Origin: Termitomyces sp. T153
Taxonomy: Eukaryota; Basidiomycota; Agaricomycetes; Agaricales; Lyophyllaceae
DNA: 64,000 nt
Reading direction: 5' to 3'
Assembly: GCA_018296165.2 (NCBI GenBank)
Contig: JACKQL020000076.1
Location: 124,001-188,000 of the forward strand
Shown here in pieces: positions 23,335 to 34,365 of this stretch. The notes below the pieces were generated by a model. That model saw only the letters and a list, made by a program, of their open reading frames with translations, made no database searches and was not told the DNA's origin. Made by a program: the position numbers and the translations under genes. The number at the start of each line of letters is the position of its first letter. The stretch's first letter is position 1.

Positions 23335-23768
23335 TGCTTCGGTTTACATGAGTTATGGAGACTTACCTTGCAATTGGATTTTCATATATCATGGTGGATG
23401 GTTATTTTTTATTCTCTGGGCTAATTCAGTACACTGTCATTGGCATATTTTGTCTTCCGATGTATGGTAAAATACATGTACCCACGGAAGCCTCCGAAGC
23501 TATTGGTGCTATCGAATGGTATCGTAGCGAAACATTTAATATGAGTCGGACTACTGTTGAATATACGCTCCGCGTCCGGTTGGCCGCAAAGATTAGTTAT
23601 TTAGATCAGTCGAGCCTTCATTGTCATTCGATAACAAGCGCCAAAAACAATTGCTTCAGATGAAAACGAGACAGAAAGCTAGCTGCAAAGCTTACGAGAA
23701 CAGGACTAGACAACAAACATGGCAGAGCGACAGGGCGACATTATTACCAATTGGTCCTACCACCACAA
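23335..23768. other. Convergent intergenic region
   Basis: 434 bp between the 3' ends of the hydrophobin and LRR/SAP genes. AT-rich, presumably both 3' UTRs; no further feature seen. Confidence 0.6.
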
Positions 23769-25551
23769 TTATCGATTCTCCTTCTCCTCATCCAAGCTGT
23801 CCTTTGTGCCCAAAATCATATCACGAACCAACAGATCCATCCTGCGCATCTCCAAGATGGACCTCAGACGTTCAGCGAGCTCTGCTTTCCCGCCCGTGAC
23901 GAGTATTTCTGAGTTCTTTGTTTTATGAGCAGCAAGATTACGTTGTAGTGCCGCAGCGGACAATCGTGCACAGACTTCAGGTAGTACAATGAGAGGCGGG
24001 TGGGGATGAAGCTCGTATTTATGATCCAACTCTATTCGGTTTAAGAATGGCAGCGAGTAGAAAGAGGAGAGCGTACCTTTGAGATACTCCATGCAGAACG
24101 AAGGGATCTCGATGTCGAGAGTGCGTTCTTCATCTCGAATGGTGCGCGCAAGTCGACGAAGTCCTGGCATAGAAACTCCAGTGTCCAGTATCGAGAGGAA
24201 TGTAAGCTTGAGAAGAAGGATGATGGCGGGTATAGCATCGTCATCAATGGCAGGGTTTGAACCAATAGAAAGCTGGGTCAGGGTATGCTTGAGAGGAACG
24301 AGCAGAAAGATTCTGTACGGGTGTAAGGTCGAAGTCAGTTCCCAGGCTATATGCATAACTCACGCTTGATTAGAAATGGAGGTGTTGTCCAGCAGAAGAG
24401 TTGCGAGTCTGGGAAGGTGGTGAATGTGTCTAAGATCAAAGTCGTCGATGGGAATGTCGCGAAGTGAAAGTTCGGAAACGAAAAGGAAACTATTAGGCAG
24501 GTTGAACGCTATGTATATGCGGACATTGTCAGCTAACGAGACATATATCCAGAGTTTCTTTACTGGGCAAGATATCCCCGGAGAGATTGAGACCACCGGG
24601 GTCCATGAGAGACTCAGTGAGCGTGATCCAGCGTACCTCGGAGCTTCTGAAGGTCGCGAGGATACGAGAACTGAGGTATCCTGAAGATTGTAGTATGATA
24701 TTAGTATGAATCGTCGTAGAAGAGATCTTCGGACCGTTCGTGCCGAGAAAGTCAATGATAGACTGGTGTGAAATAATTGGCAGTTCAAAGAGCCGGTCTT
24801 TGAGTCTGATACCAGGGAGCACGTCGTCTAGGACCTCGATGAAAGCTCGAATATCTCGGTCCGACTCCGTTCCAATGGGAGGGCCAAATAATCGCTCTGG
24901 GGACTTATCTTTTGTCTTTCCATCGAAAATCTTGTTAGCTATCGTACCTTCGAGATCTCTGACTCGAAGAGTCAACATCGATACAACATCGGTATTCTCG
25001 AAGCCTTCGGAGAAAACGGTTTTGACCGGAGATCCTGGTAGATCCAGAAAAGAGAGTTTTTCACGTTTGACACTGACATCGAAAGAACTGTCATGAGCAG
25101 AGAAAACAGATCTCGCATATTGAGGTGAGCCGTAGATATCACTGAAGGTGTCTCGTTTCCGCTTCTTGAAAGCGAAATGCCCGTAATCCCACATATCTTG
25201 CCTGTTTTCGCGCTCCCAGCGAGGAATTGAATTCAAAAGAGGGCTTGCTTCGTCACTTGAAGGTGAATCGATCGGAGATGGGTGTTTTCCAAGGACATGG
25301 CTTTGGTGGCTTTGAGGGATGGTCTTTCCATAACGGTCGTCGTCAGAAAAGTCACCAGTATCCGCGAGAAGAGCATCCTGTAGAGCCCGAGCAAAAGATG
25401 CGACAAGACGTTTTTTTCTACGCAACTGAACCTTAGAACTAGTAGGACGACTTCGGTCTTGAAGAGACTTGATATAAGACGCTGCAGGAATAGCCGGACA
25501 ATAAAGAGGATTATCTATATCAACGGAAGGAAGAGACTCAAAGCGATTCAT
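23769..25551 (-). CDS. LRR protein with C-terminal SAP-like domain, unknown function
   Basis: A protein of about 550 residues. The start ATG at 25551 ([18 protein letters not shown]) is preferred over an ATG 14 codons upstream because MNRF begins the conserved-looking part. The N-terminal third is charged and disordered, with basic [10 protein letters not shown]. The middle has leucine-rich repeats ([71 protein letters not shown]). The C-terminus resembles a SAP motif ([15 protein letters not shown] then [14 protein letters not shown]) and ends DEEKENR. SAP motifs usually bind DNA or chromatin. Two introns of ordinary size interrupt the LRR part (around 24350 and 24510-24540). A decayed homologue lies at 46800-47620. 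Domain calls are by eye; the function is unknown. Confidence 0.75.
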
Positions 25552-28056
25552 AGCAGGCAGACGGACATGGAAGTTTGAGACAAAAGAGTACACTAAGTCT
25601 CCTTACATACGTAGTCTGGTCACGCGCAGGTTTTGACGCAACGATTTAGGGCAAGTCACGTCGCGTTCATGTAATTTATAAGTAGTTTACGAGAGTCACT
25701 TCGAATTCCAGTCATCTCATTATCTTTTGGTAATATTGTCTATAGATCTCTGAATGATTCGAGCGACGTGTCTTCTATCTTCCTGACGTGGACACGTGTC
25801 ATAGAGGCATCACTGTTATGTAGCTGTCCAACGAAACTTTAAAGCAAAGTATGTATGATGCACTTTGTTCAGCTACATAGGCCCGGATACACCACTGATT
25901 TTCCACGCGGCAGCATTGGTGTTTTGAATATCACCTGATCGTGTCGTGTTTACGAAATGAGACATCAAGGTAGTTCACGGCAGGGATTTCGAGCGGATTT
26001 AGGATGGATTTTGATGTGGATTTGAGGCAAACCCAAGTCAAAGCAGTGAGAACGTCGCAACTTTGATCCTGATGCTCAGATCCGGTCTTCGGAAGCTCTG
26101 CGCAGCCAGTCGGCACTGCGCCACGGTCATTATTAGATGATGCGATGACAGAAATGTCACGAGACACTGAAATCTCTTAATCTGAGACAGCCATGAGCGA
26201 CGAATACGCTTCAACAGGCTACAAAGGCAGTCTAGTCAACCCGAGTCTGAACGAGGCACCTAACACCAAACAAGAAGATTCTAACAGAGAGCGCGGTGAT
26301 ACGCGAGGACGACAGAGCGGTCGTAATTTTGACTATCAAACATTAAATTACCCTGCTTCCGGGGATTGTGCGTCCTTTCAGTTCAACTGCATTCTGAAGA
26401 TCTGGAAGTTTTTCGTTTTGCAGCAACAGCCGAAGGGGGTTACGGCTCTTCCATGAACGTCTGGTCCGGACGAGCACAACGCGGGAACAGATCGGGTACG
26501 GGGACATATACAGATGGAACACTGGTGGATGCGGGCCTAACAGACCAGGGCAAGGACGGGGAGCCATTGGGAGACCAATTCGATCACTACAGGGTTGCAT
26601 CTAGTGATTGACATCACGTAAGTTTTGTCCGTAGAGCCTCGGATGATTGACGTGTTCAATATACGACAGGTAGGGTTCATGGTTTCCACGGAAATTTAAA
26701 GAGGACAATATGGAATTTTGATGGTCTCTGAACAACTCCGTCGCGATGGAAGCGCAGAAACCCGCCAAATGTCGACTCTCATGTTTTCCATTCGCGTTTT
26801 CTCTTCGTCTGGAACATCGAGAGTCATCTTAGGGCTGAGATGACAGTTCTTACTCTGATAATGTGCCCTAGCTTCGATAATCTATGTCGGCCTCGTGATA
26901 GATATCGATCAAGGATCATTAGTCCCTAGATTGAAGGAGATGGAACGTAGCAGGCGAGAGATCTGCAAGTAAAACAAATAGAATTGCAAATCCGCTTAGG
27001 ACGGTTTTTTGTTGTAGTTATCAAGGTAGATGAAGACGAGAAAAACGTGTTGGGATCGATACCGATGACGGGTCTGTATCATGGTCAGATTATCGCCACT
27101 CTGACTCGACCCTTTCTTGGAAGTCACTTCACGTTCTCTGAAATCGCTTCACAAGATCTTCTGTGGAAATGTGCGGAGTTTTCAATATTAATTGGAACGT
27201 TGGAGCAGGTTTCTAGAACTGTTAAATTTCATTGAGCATGCAGTTTCTCAGAGGTACAAAAGTAGATACGTGCATTCATCGTGGTCACTTAAGTATAAGT
27301 TGTCCGAGTCTGATGCAGACGCTTCAAAGCGCTTCAACGCTGAGCGCACTGTTGATGGGGAAAATAAGGAACTGTAGAATGGAGCAGATTAAGTTAGATC
27401 ACGATTCACTCGGGGATCCTGGAATCATTGTCTTGATCACGATTTGGCGACAAGATGCGGTTCCTGATCGTCCGATAAAGTCGTGAGCCAGATGTATCAT
27501 GGCTCAAAAACGTTATGTCCCTGTTTCAATTCTCTGATCTTCGAAGAAGACCTGGTATTGATAGTATGGTTAGCTTGGTGGTTGAAATTTGGTCCCTAGA
27601 CAAACATCGACCACACAGATGCAAAAGGAAGATTGAGATAGATCTTTGTATCGCTACAAGTTAAAATATTTGCTAGGGGTTGATTATGAGCAAAGGTTGT
27701 GGATCTGTATACTGTGGGGCGTATGGAGCCTGAAGGCCTGACAGAGTGCTTTTGGCGTCGTTCAAAGTTCAAAATTTCGATTCTGAATTTAGTATCAGGA
27801 TCCGATCTGAAGTTACGCTAACCATAAGTCGTCGCACGTCGTTACTATAGACATCTGAGTGTAGTATATCGTTCAAGATTGTACATGACACGGTCTCTAG
27901 GGCCACAATTCTGGGTATTTGGGAAGTGTTCTTCACGCGTCATCTCGTGATCGTTCTATCTTGACCACGTGGTTTATACGGCTAACAATCTTCACGCTGC
28001 AGGTCGCCGCCCGCGACGACGACGAGACCCCTTCCGCTGACGTCCAGCGCCCCTTC
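25552..28056. other. 2.5-kb intergenic region
   Basis: Apart from the weak candidate at 26193-26611 I see no gene. The sequence is AT-rich with many stops in all frames. The last 140 bp upstream of 28057 is open in frame with the acyltransferase, but without an ATG. Confidence 0.5.
26193..26611 (+). CDS. Candidate small protein, CON-6-like motif (weak)
   Basis: ATG 26193 opens MSDEYASTGYKGSLVNPSL, then NEAPNTKQEDSNRERGD. The GYK-x2-L-x-NP-x-L element is similar to the repeat of fungal conidiation/stress proteins of the CON-6 family. A second open patch in another frame, TDGTLVDAGLTDQGKDGEP with a TGA ending at 26611, looks like a second exon. The intron between them is not resolved. The family link rests on a short motif only. 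Confidence 0.35.
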
Positions 28057-30713
28057 ATGAGCGAGTCTTGTAATCTCACCAACCTGCAGTCTATTCCTCT
28101 AACTCCAACAGCGCAAGAGGCCTATAAACCAACCGTTTACGAGTCAGCACTCCCTCAAAACGTTGAGCGGCCATCGTACCGCAACCGTATGATACTCACC
28201 GACCTCACCGTCGATATTCCCGAGAGCCATAGAGTCCCAAAAGATGCACCCGCTACACCGCCCAAGGCACGCTGGGGGACGCTTGAATTCAGGACCTACA
28301 TCGCAGTCGCGTGCGTGATGATTCCTGTTATGACGTGGATTCCTATATCGCTGAGTCTCGGTGCGATGTTTTGTAACATGTATAATGTATAGCTGAAGTC
28401 CTGATGAGAAGCAATTTGTTGAACAGAATCTCATCCTAATTACAAGTTCTACGAACGCCGACTATCTCCTGGGTGGATTCCATTTCGCAAAGTCGTGTGT
28501 AACTTTTGTTAGGATTTTGATGACACGTTGAAGACCTTCAGGACAACAGTGATGCCCAGTACCGGAGCTTCAGGAATAATTTTTGGCTGCTAACGACTCT
28601 CGCAACCGCATACCTTTCCATCAAATATCTTTGGAAACGCCTAGGGACGGCGCCACCCCAGGACAATACCTATCTCATTCGCTATAATCTCTTCTTTTCT
28701 GTTTTTTTCCTCTTGGGATTACATGGGACAAGTTTCTTCAAGATACTCATAATATTATCCTTAAATTATTCTATTGCGCGCTTTTGTGGTGATAGAAAAA
28801 TAGGCCCAGTGTTGACCTGGGTGTTCAATGCGGCTGTCCTTTTTGCGAATGATCGATTCAATGGGTATCGATATGGCGATCTATTGCCTTCATTGGAGGT
28901 GTTGGTGAGTCGTACCGATGTTTATGAAATAACTTCTTGCCCACTCTTTGCTAGGATGGCTACCAAGGCGCATATTCACGGTGGCATATCGTCTACAACC
29001 TCACTATGCTCCGTCTGGTCTCCTTCAACATAGACTATTACTGGGCCTGCAACACCTCCACATCCAAAGAGGTAATGTTCTCTTATCATCGTGTTTTGCT
29101 AATCTTGACTTTCCGTTTGAAAGCACAATCGGAACCGCACAATGACTTATGCAGAACGAATGTTCCCGCATCCGCCACAAATGTACACCTTTCTCAGCTA
29201 CCTTTCTTACGCTCTCTATCCCCCACTCTATCTCGCGGGTCCGATCATGACATTCAACGACTACCTCTGGCAGCATCGCCAGTCTATGAACATTTCCGGA
29301 TGCGCTAAGGTTCTGTACTGCATCCGACTCATCGCGTCTGTTCTTACCATGGAGCTTATACTCCATTTCATGTATGTCGTGGCCATTAAGGACACGAGCG
29401 CTTGGGATAGCGCAACCCCGGCACAGATCAGTATGATTGGATTTTGGAATCTGATTATCGTGTGGCTCAAGGTAAGTACGAGAAGCTATGGGTAGACTGA
29501 AACTGAGATGGAATCTGACAGCTACTCATTCCATGGCGCTTTTTCCGTCTCTGGGCATTGATGGATGGAATTGAAGTCCCAGAAAACATGGTCCGGTGCA
29601 TGGCGAACAATTACTCGACTCTCGGTTTCTGGAGGTCCTGGCATCGCTCGTACAACCTCTGGATTATCAGGTACGCTTGCCTTCTCCACATCAACATCAG
29701 TCTTTGCTACTGATTTCGACTTCACTCGCAGGTACATCTACATCCCCCTCGGCGGTTCGAAGCACGTACTCCTGAACATGCTTCTGGTGTTTACGTTCGT
29801 CGCGCTCTGGCACGACCTCACGTTCCGGCTTCTTGCGTGGGGCTGGCTGGTCAGTCTCTTCGTTGTCCCCGAAGTACTCGCGATGTATCTTCTTCCCGCG
29901 AGTAAGGTACGTTCTACTTCCCTTATGATTACATATATTTCTTGGCTTTGCTCGACGTCTGGCCAATCTCCCGGGACATACATATTTAGTTCGGCTGCCA
30001 CACCGTCCAGTCCATAAGTGATTTCTAGCACGATGGCGCGTGTGATGCCTGTCCTTGTAGCGTCTGTCATCATGGATGACGGATGACGATGTAAATGTCG
30101 ATTTGTCTAGGGCTGTCCTGGAAGATGAGACGTTGGACTCCTAGCTTTCGCACTTCCTTCCCTTTTTCGGGATTCCCTTTCTTCTTCGCCACCTCCTGCG
30201 TGATGCACTAGTACGATGTGCTGACGATTTTTCTCTTCCTGTACTTTCTATTCTCTGCTCTTCCACTTCGGTCGGACTTGTCGGACATTGGTGTACTTAT
30301 TGTGCTTCTTGTGGCCTTGGCGCTTTTTCTTGGATACATAGTACGGATCCGAGCCGTGGTATCGCCACGTGTGTGCGGCTGGCGGCGTACTGAATGTACT
30401 CATGATGATGAGCGCCAACCTGGTCGGGTTTGTCGTTGGAACCGACGGGGTAGGTTTTTTTGTGCAGCAGCTGTTTGGTACGGGAAAGGGTAAGTGGCGT
30501 GGGTTTTTTTACCGTGTCAAGATATATTCAATCTTTGATCTTTCTCAATGTAGGACTCGCATTCCTCGCAGTGGCGTGTGCGGTGCTGTTCGTCGGGGTG
30601 CAGCTGATGTTCGAGTACCGGTACGTTCGATGCGACCTGCCGGTGTAGAGAGTCTGATAAGGTGGTTCTACAGAGAAGAGGAAAAACGAAAGGGGATATA
30701 TCGGAGGTGCTAA
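28057..30713 (+). CDS. GUP1: GUP1-like MBOAT O-acyltransferase
   Basis: A multi-pass ER membrane acyltransferase. In yeast Gup1 remodels GPI-anchor lipids and affects glycerol uptake. The Met at 28057 ([11 protein letters not shown]) is the first ATG of the open frame. The cytosolic N-terminus is followed by [12 protein letters not shown] and a first TM segment ([20 protein letters not shown]). Later blocks fit the family: [31 protein letters not shown] [65 protein letters not shown] and [17 protein letters not shown] with the catalytic His. The last exons read [26 protein letters not shown] and [18 protein letters not shown]. Most introns are about 50 nt, but one between PASK and YGSEPW spans 29907-30341 (435 nt). 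The gene appears intact. Confidence 0.9.
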
Positions 30714-31503
30714 CCGCTGACGGGGATTGCAGCGGATATCATATGTATGTATAAGCCCTTCAGTGTGTAGATAGGACACTTTGACTGAATCTATACATAT
30801 GTGTCGTCAATGACGGAATGGTAAAGATTCGTTGTCTTCGGGACATCCAGATGCAGGGATGTATGCTATATGTATCATACTTTATAAAGTACCAGTGTGG
30901 ACTTAAAGGGATAGACCGGAATTTGTGAGAGAAAAAAAGGATGACCCTGAGCGTAGGTGATCGCATCACGATATCGATATGATCCGGATGTACCTCGAGA
31001 ATTCACTGAGCTGACTGAATGGATGATGGATATGACTCTTCCAAATACTCGTTCCTTCTTCCTTGTGGTACTGCAACGTATCTGTAGGGAGAAAAGGTCA
31101 GCAGAGGAACAGAGTCCAGTAAAAATGGACAGATACATACATGCATAGGTAACAAAAGTATGCCCCTGAGGTCCTGTGCGGCGGCCGCATCAGAAAGAAA
31201 AGGGACGATCTGCAAGATCTTGCAAGATGTGCTACTTGCAAGGCGATCTTGTTATGCATAAAGGACGATCTAGGGTTCTTTTAGAACGCCCCCCACATGT
31301 TGTAACCCCGAACTAGGCGCAACTTGACGCGATTCCTAAGAAATCACCCGCGTTATACATAATATATCCTCCCCGATCTCAACGTTGTCTGTTTTCACTT
31401 CAATCCTGTATTCAAGTTATACCTCTTTCGCTGACTCCTTCCGCTTTGTCTCAGGCTTGTAACCCCTGCCACTGTTGCACGACTCATCTAACGACGAATC
31501 AAT
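30714..31503. promoter_or_regulatory. Intergenic region upstream of the FAD monooxygenase, with a perfect palindrome
   Basis: 790 bp without a gene. At 31211-31224 lies the perfect 14-bp palindrome TGCAAGATCTTGCA. The sequence GGACGATCT occurs before it (around 31203) and again around 31263. Such dyads can be transcription-factor sites, but nothing here shows which factor would bind. Confidence 0.35.
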
Positions 31504-33330
31504 ATGGTACGCCTTCGTCTTCGTTGTCGTGTCTTGTCTCCCCTGTCTCAATCCATGTTGATCCTCACCGATAGACTGTACCATATGTCAGCGAATACCC
31601 CCTGCCAAAGCGGGCAGAGCTTCAGATCAAATTTCTTATTGTTGGTGGAGGCATCTCAGGGCTCGCGTGCGCCGTCGCGCTTCGGCGAATCGGCCATAAA
31701 GTCGTCCTGCTCGAGGCAGACAGAACACTTGAAACACAAGTACGTAGGCCATTTGACATTACTCAGTGCTACAGACTTTGATCGCTAATGGTCGTGTGTA
31801 GCTCTTGGGTGGATGCCGTATGGCACCGAATCTTGCAAAGATATTATACCATTGGGGTCTGCACGATAAGCTTGCATCAATAGCTGTCAAGTCTCAAATG
31901 ATCAACCTCATGTCCTGTGAGTCCTTTTCTCCTGCCTGGATACAGTTACTGAGAGGAAGGACAGTCCACACAGGGGAGTGTCTGGGCCCACACGTTTGGG
32001 ACGAGGAAATGCTTCGCGAAACGCGGGGGGAGTTCATTTTTGCACATGTGCGTCATGTTCACCGAGTTTGACATTGGCTTGACATGTTTTCCTCGACTCG
32101 CATCAGTACACGGATCTCAGAAGTCTTCTTTACGACACAGCAGTCTCGCTCGGCGCGGACATTCGGCTGAACTCTCCCGTCGCCTCGATCGACCCCGATG
32201 ACCAGAGTGTCACTTTACATACCGGCGAAGTCCTCACAGCTGACGTGATCATCGGTGCCGACGGCGCTTATGGACTCGCCCGCGGCCTCATCACCGATGA
32301 TCCCCCAGCGCCACATCAATTTGTCATGTATAGCACCACTATCAGTAAAAAGGCTATCATGGTCGATCAAGATCTGCGATGGCTCTATGACCAGCAATAT
32401 GTGCGTCACCCACGGTTAGAAAATACTCGCTCTGATATTTCGTGTGCATAGAGGTCCATGTTTTCGTGGTTTGGCGACGGACGCGCGGTCCTCGGATTCC
32501 CATTAGGTGGCAAAGAAGAGTTTGCATTGTTTGTTTATGGACCTGCAGATGGTTTCGACGGTACTTGGACACAGCCGGCGCTTTTGGACGGCATGCGTGA
32601 ATGTTTAGCATCTTCGGAAATACGGTACATGTCGATCTTTTTTTTCATTTTTGAATGGTCCTTGCTTACTGCTTCGAAACAGGCTACAAAAACTCGGCGA
32701 GCTCGCGACACACGCGACATGTGTACCAGTGCAAGATTTCAAGGCGCTAGATGAAGAAGATTGGGTACACGAGTCCGGTCGAATGCTTCTAATAGGTGAA
32801 GCCGCCCATCCATACCCCGTAAGCCAAAAAATCTAGCGTCCCTCAATTTGATTCAGCCTGTTCTAATTCTTATATTTTTTCAGCCTGGCGCCATTCAAAC
32901 TTGCGCCATGGCAATTGAAGACGGCGCCGTCCTCGCCAAACTATTCTCACACCTCCGCTCACCTGATCAAATCACTTCCTTCCTCTACGCATTTGAATCC
33001 CTCCGACTCAACCGCTGCACAACAGTCTGCACCAAAGAGTTCGGGGATATCTATTTCATGACGATGCCTCCGGGGCCACAGCAGGAGGGGCGCGACAATC
33101 ACTTTAGATCGAAGAGAGATAGGGGTTTGAATGTACTTGATGCGGAATCGGCTGAGGAGGAGTGTCCACAGTGGACGGAGATCAAGGAAGTGTTTGGTTA
33201 CGATGCGGAGGACGAGGCGGATAATTGGTGGCAGGAGTGGGGTCTGCTCAGGGAGCGCGCGGCGGGCCGCGTGAATGTGCTAGAGGGAGGGCTTGCTAAC
33301 ATAGTCGTGAAGCAACAGGTGGGTGAATAA
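31504..33330 (+). CDS. FAD-dependent monooxygenase (salicylate hydroxylase-like)
   Basis: A group A flavoprotein hydroxylase acting on an unknown aromatic substrate with NAD(P)H and O2. The FAD dinucleotide motif is IKFLIVGGGISGLACAVALR, followed by VVLLEAD. The DG-type motif is IIGADGAYGLAR, and the second FAD block is MLLIGEAAHPYPPGA with MAIEDGAVLAKLF. The C-terminus is acidic. About seven introns are supported by frame, for example CHPYP-like HPYP|PGAI at about 32820-32883. The only in-frame start I can find is ATG 31504, followed at once by GTACGC. A 68-nt intron ending CCGATAG then joins to TVPYVSEYPLPKRAELQ, so the first coding exon would be the ATG alone. If that model is wrong, the N-terminus is shorter or starts elsewhere. 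Confidence 0.85.
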
Positions 33331-33447
33331 CGTCCTTTTGCCATTTCTCTGTTTTGTCGTGCTTTGTGTTCTCGCTTTGTCTGCTTGCCTGCTTTCCACA
33401 ACTCTCTTTCCTCTCTCCTTTTTGGGTTATTGCTATGTGTTCTCGGT

Positions 33448-33765
33448 TTATTGGGAGATTGAATCTGATCTTGAGGATCCAGTCAAACCATAGGAACATG
33501 AGTCCGTTTCCGAACTCGAAGATTGCACGGAGCAAATTTCACTGAAGGCAACAGGCAAATTTGATTGCGAGGCGACGGCACGCTCGACGATGGAATGTAA
33601 CTCCTTGCGGATATCAATCAACACCCACTGCAGGTCGCTTTAATATTCGCTGACACTTATCCGTCCACTTTCTTTCTTCGGCTTCTTTTCATCAGGTTCG
33701 CTCTTTTTGGGCGTTTTGGACAGGGAGATCACAGACATTTTCTGACCATCCACACTCGCGGTCAT
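33448..33765 (-). CDS. Small ORF interrupted by one in-frame TAA
   Basis: From ATG 33765 the minus strand reads MTASVDGQKMSVISLSKT, PKKSEPDEKKPKKESGR and ISVSEY to a TAA at 33640-33642. The same frame then continues SDLQWVLIDIRKELHSIVE, RAVASQSNLP and a Ser-rich tail to a TAA at 33448-33450. The two halves look like one protein of about 105 residues with a charged Lys-rich N-terminus and a helical middle. A 27-nt GT-AG intron (GTCAGC to CTGCAG) would remove the stop in frame, but that is shorter than any other intron here. A CAA-to-TAA mutation is the alternative. The family is not recognised. It is convergent with the monooxygenase, whose stop is 118 bp away. Confidence 0.4.
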
Positions 33766-34365
33766 ATCTACATTACATATATGTTACCATCACATTTACG
33801 TGCAGTACCCTACCACGTGTACGTACACCCTTATTTTTGTAGACCCTCAACTTATGAAGACAGCATTTCAATTTGATTATACCGCCGGAAAATCTACATA
33901 TATCCTCAAGGGGTAGAGACTTGTCATCCGTCAGTCTTTAGCTTTAGGCCTTATCGATACATCTATTATGATCTAGTTAGTATACTACATATGTCTCTTA
34001 TGCGATGTCATGTTTCCAAGATTCGTGTCTTCCGTTTGGCATCGTATCCATGCACTTCAAGGTTAGATTACATTTCTAGTGATGTTCCATTAAAACCACC
34101 TTGCGGTGAAAAGATACCTATATGAAAGGTAGTTATGGAGTTACCTGTTAGTGGTTAATGAGCCTCGCTGACCCTGTCGTCAAGGAGCATCATCCTGATG
34201 AGGGTACCCACGGCAACGTCTAACTCGGAATTGTCAGTCCAAGCGCGTGATATATGTACATAGATAATTGTACATGTGGAACATGGATACATACGCGTGC
34301 GTGATAAAGGGCTCCCTAGCTCCGCACAATAATTTCACCGGGACCTAATAAGCATCAACACCTGT
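33766..34365. other. Intergenic, nothing recognised
   Basis: 600 bp, AT-rich, with no open frame or motif of note. It lies upstream of the small minus-strand ORF and downstream of the Arg/Glu-rich gene. Confidence 0.6.
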
